This document shows, piece by piece, positions 5,397 to 5,811 of a stretch of DNA of 5,811 nucleotides. This DNA comes from an uncultured bacterium (lineage in GTDB: Bacteria > Actinomycetota > Coriobacteriia > Coriobacteriales > Coriobacteriaceae). The notes below the pieces were generated by a model that did not search any database, had not been told where the DNA came from, and was given only the letters and a program-made list of their open reading frames with translations. Positions within the stretch are counted from its first letter, which is position 1. Each line of letters starts with the position of its first letter. Location of the stretch: positions 1 through 5,811 of the forward strand of contig CAJMNP010000062.1 in NCBI GenBank assembly GCA_905214895.1. Reading direction: 5' to 3'. The translations under genes and the position numbers were made by a program.

Positions 5397-5431
5397 GGCC
5401 TCAACGGCAGGCGCTGTAGCTTGCGGGGGCC
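5397..5431 (+). promoter_or_regulatory. Two-tier hairpin in the gap 5' UTR
   Basis: GGCCTC (5397-5402) pairs with GGGGCC (5426-5431), including one G-U. Inside it, GCAGGC (5407-5412) pairs with GCTTGC (5419-5424), including one G-U, around a 6-nt loop. The structure ends 5 nt before the Shine-Dalgarno AAAGGAG (5437-5443) and leaves it exposed. No T-run follows, so it is not a terminator. A stability element for a highly expressed mRNA is a reasonable guess. I recognise no riboswitch family. Confidence 0.5.
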
Positions 5432-5448
5432 TTACGAAAGGAGACACA

Positions 5449-5811
5449 ATGGCAGTAAAGGTTGCTATTAACGGCTTCGGTCGCATCGGTCGTCTGGCCT
5501 TCCGTCAGATGTTCGGTCATGAGGGCTCCGAGATCGTCGCTATCAACGACCTCACCTCTCCCGATATGCTCGCTTACCTGCTGAAGTACGACTCCACGCA
5601 GGGCAACTACGCTCGCGATCACGAGGTCGTTGCTGGCGAGGATTCCATCACCGTTGACGGCAAGGAGATCAAGATCTACAAGGAGGCCGACGCCAACAAC
5701 CTGCCTTGGGGCGACCTCGACGTCGACGTCGTTCTCGAGTGCACCGGCTTCTACACCAGCAAGGCTAAGGCTCAGGCCCACATCAACGCTGGCGCCAAGA
5801 AGGTCGTCATC
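5449..5811 (+). CDS. gap: Glyceraldehyde-3-phosphate dehydrogenase, N-terminal part
   Basis: The first 121 codons of GAPDH, cut by the window end. The enzyme oxidises glyceraldehyde-3-phosphate with NAD and phosphate to 1,3-bisphosphoglycerate in glycolysis. NGFGRIGR (8-15) is the Rossmann dinucleotide-binding loop. Asp34 in AINDLT suggests NAD rather than NADP preference. LLKYDSTQG (44-52), the ECTGFYTS region and the following AGAKKVVI are standard. The catalytic Cys, near residue 150, lies outside the window. The ATG follows AAAGGAG (5437-5443) with 5 nt spacing. Codon choice is strongly biased (many GGC, AAG, GAC, GTC), as expected for high expression. It has its own promoter region and follows whiA by 193 nt. 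In many Gram-positive bacteria the whiA cluster is near gap-pgk-tpi, so pgk may follow (inference). Confidence 0.96.
   Translation, partial: MAVKVAINGFGRIGRLAFRQMFGHEGSEIVAINDLTSPDMLAYLLKYDSTQGNYARDHEVVAGEDSITVDGKEIKIYKEADANNLPWGDLDVDVVLECTGFYTSKAKAQAHINAGAKKVVI

Overview
The window looks like GC-rich, high-GC3 chromosomal DNA from a Gram-positive gut actinobacterium. A Collinsella-like member of the Coriobacteriia is my best guess. That guess rests on four things: a sialic-acid (nan) gene cluster, the RapZ-WhiA pair, a RapZ P-loop of the actinobacterial GRT type, and strong AAGGAG-type ribosome binding sites. It is an inference from gene content, not a database match. All seven genes lie on the + strand.

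Region 1 (1-3297) is a sialic-acid catabolic cluster. It begins with the 3' end of a CE7/acetyl-xylan-esterase-like protein whose nucleophile position is glycine. Next come an N-acetylneuraminate lyase of the DapA/NAL family (nanA), a ROK-family N-acetylmannosamine kinase (nanK) and ManNAc-6-phosphate 2-epimerase (nanE). Together nanA, nanK and nanE would turn Neu5Ac into pyruvate plus GlcNAc-6-phosphate. The spacers nanA-nanK and nanK-nanE each carry a different imperfect palindrome of about 95-98 bp. Both would fold into long RNA hairpins. They are the least explained structures in the window.

Region 2 (3298-5255) starts with a -10-like box and a good intrinsic terminator or attenuator (3349-3385). 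Then come rapZ (P-loop RNase adaptor/nucleotide-binding protein) and whiA (LAGLIDADG-HTH regulator), 6 nt apart. The yvcK-type gene usually found between rapZ and whiA in Gram-positive bacteria is absent.

Region 3 (5256-5811) is an abruptly AT-rich promoter region. It has a 14-bp perfect palindrome with a central CG, a sigma-70-like promoter and a two-tier 5' UTR hairpin. It leads into the 5' end of gap (NAD-type glyceraldehyde-3-phosphate dehydrogenase), which runs off the window.

Most of the window is ordinary metabolism and housekeeping. I do not see a wholly new multi-gene system. The items most worth a second look are the two long intra-operon palindromes, the esterase-like protein without its serine, the rapZ-whiA junction lacking yvcK, and the palindrome upstream of gap.
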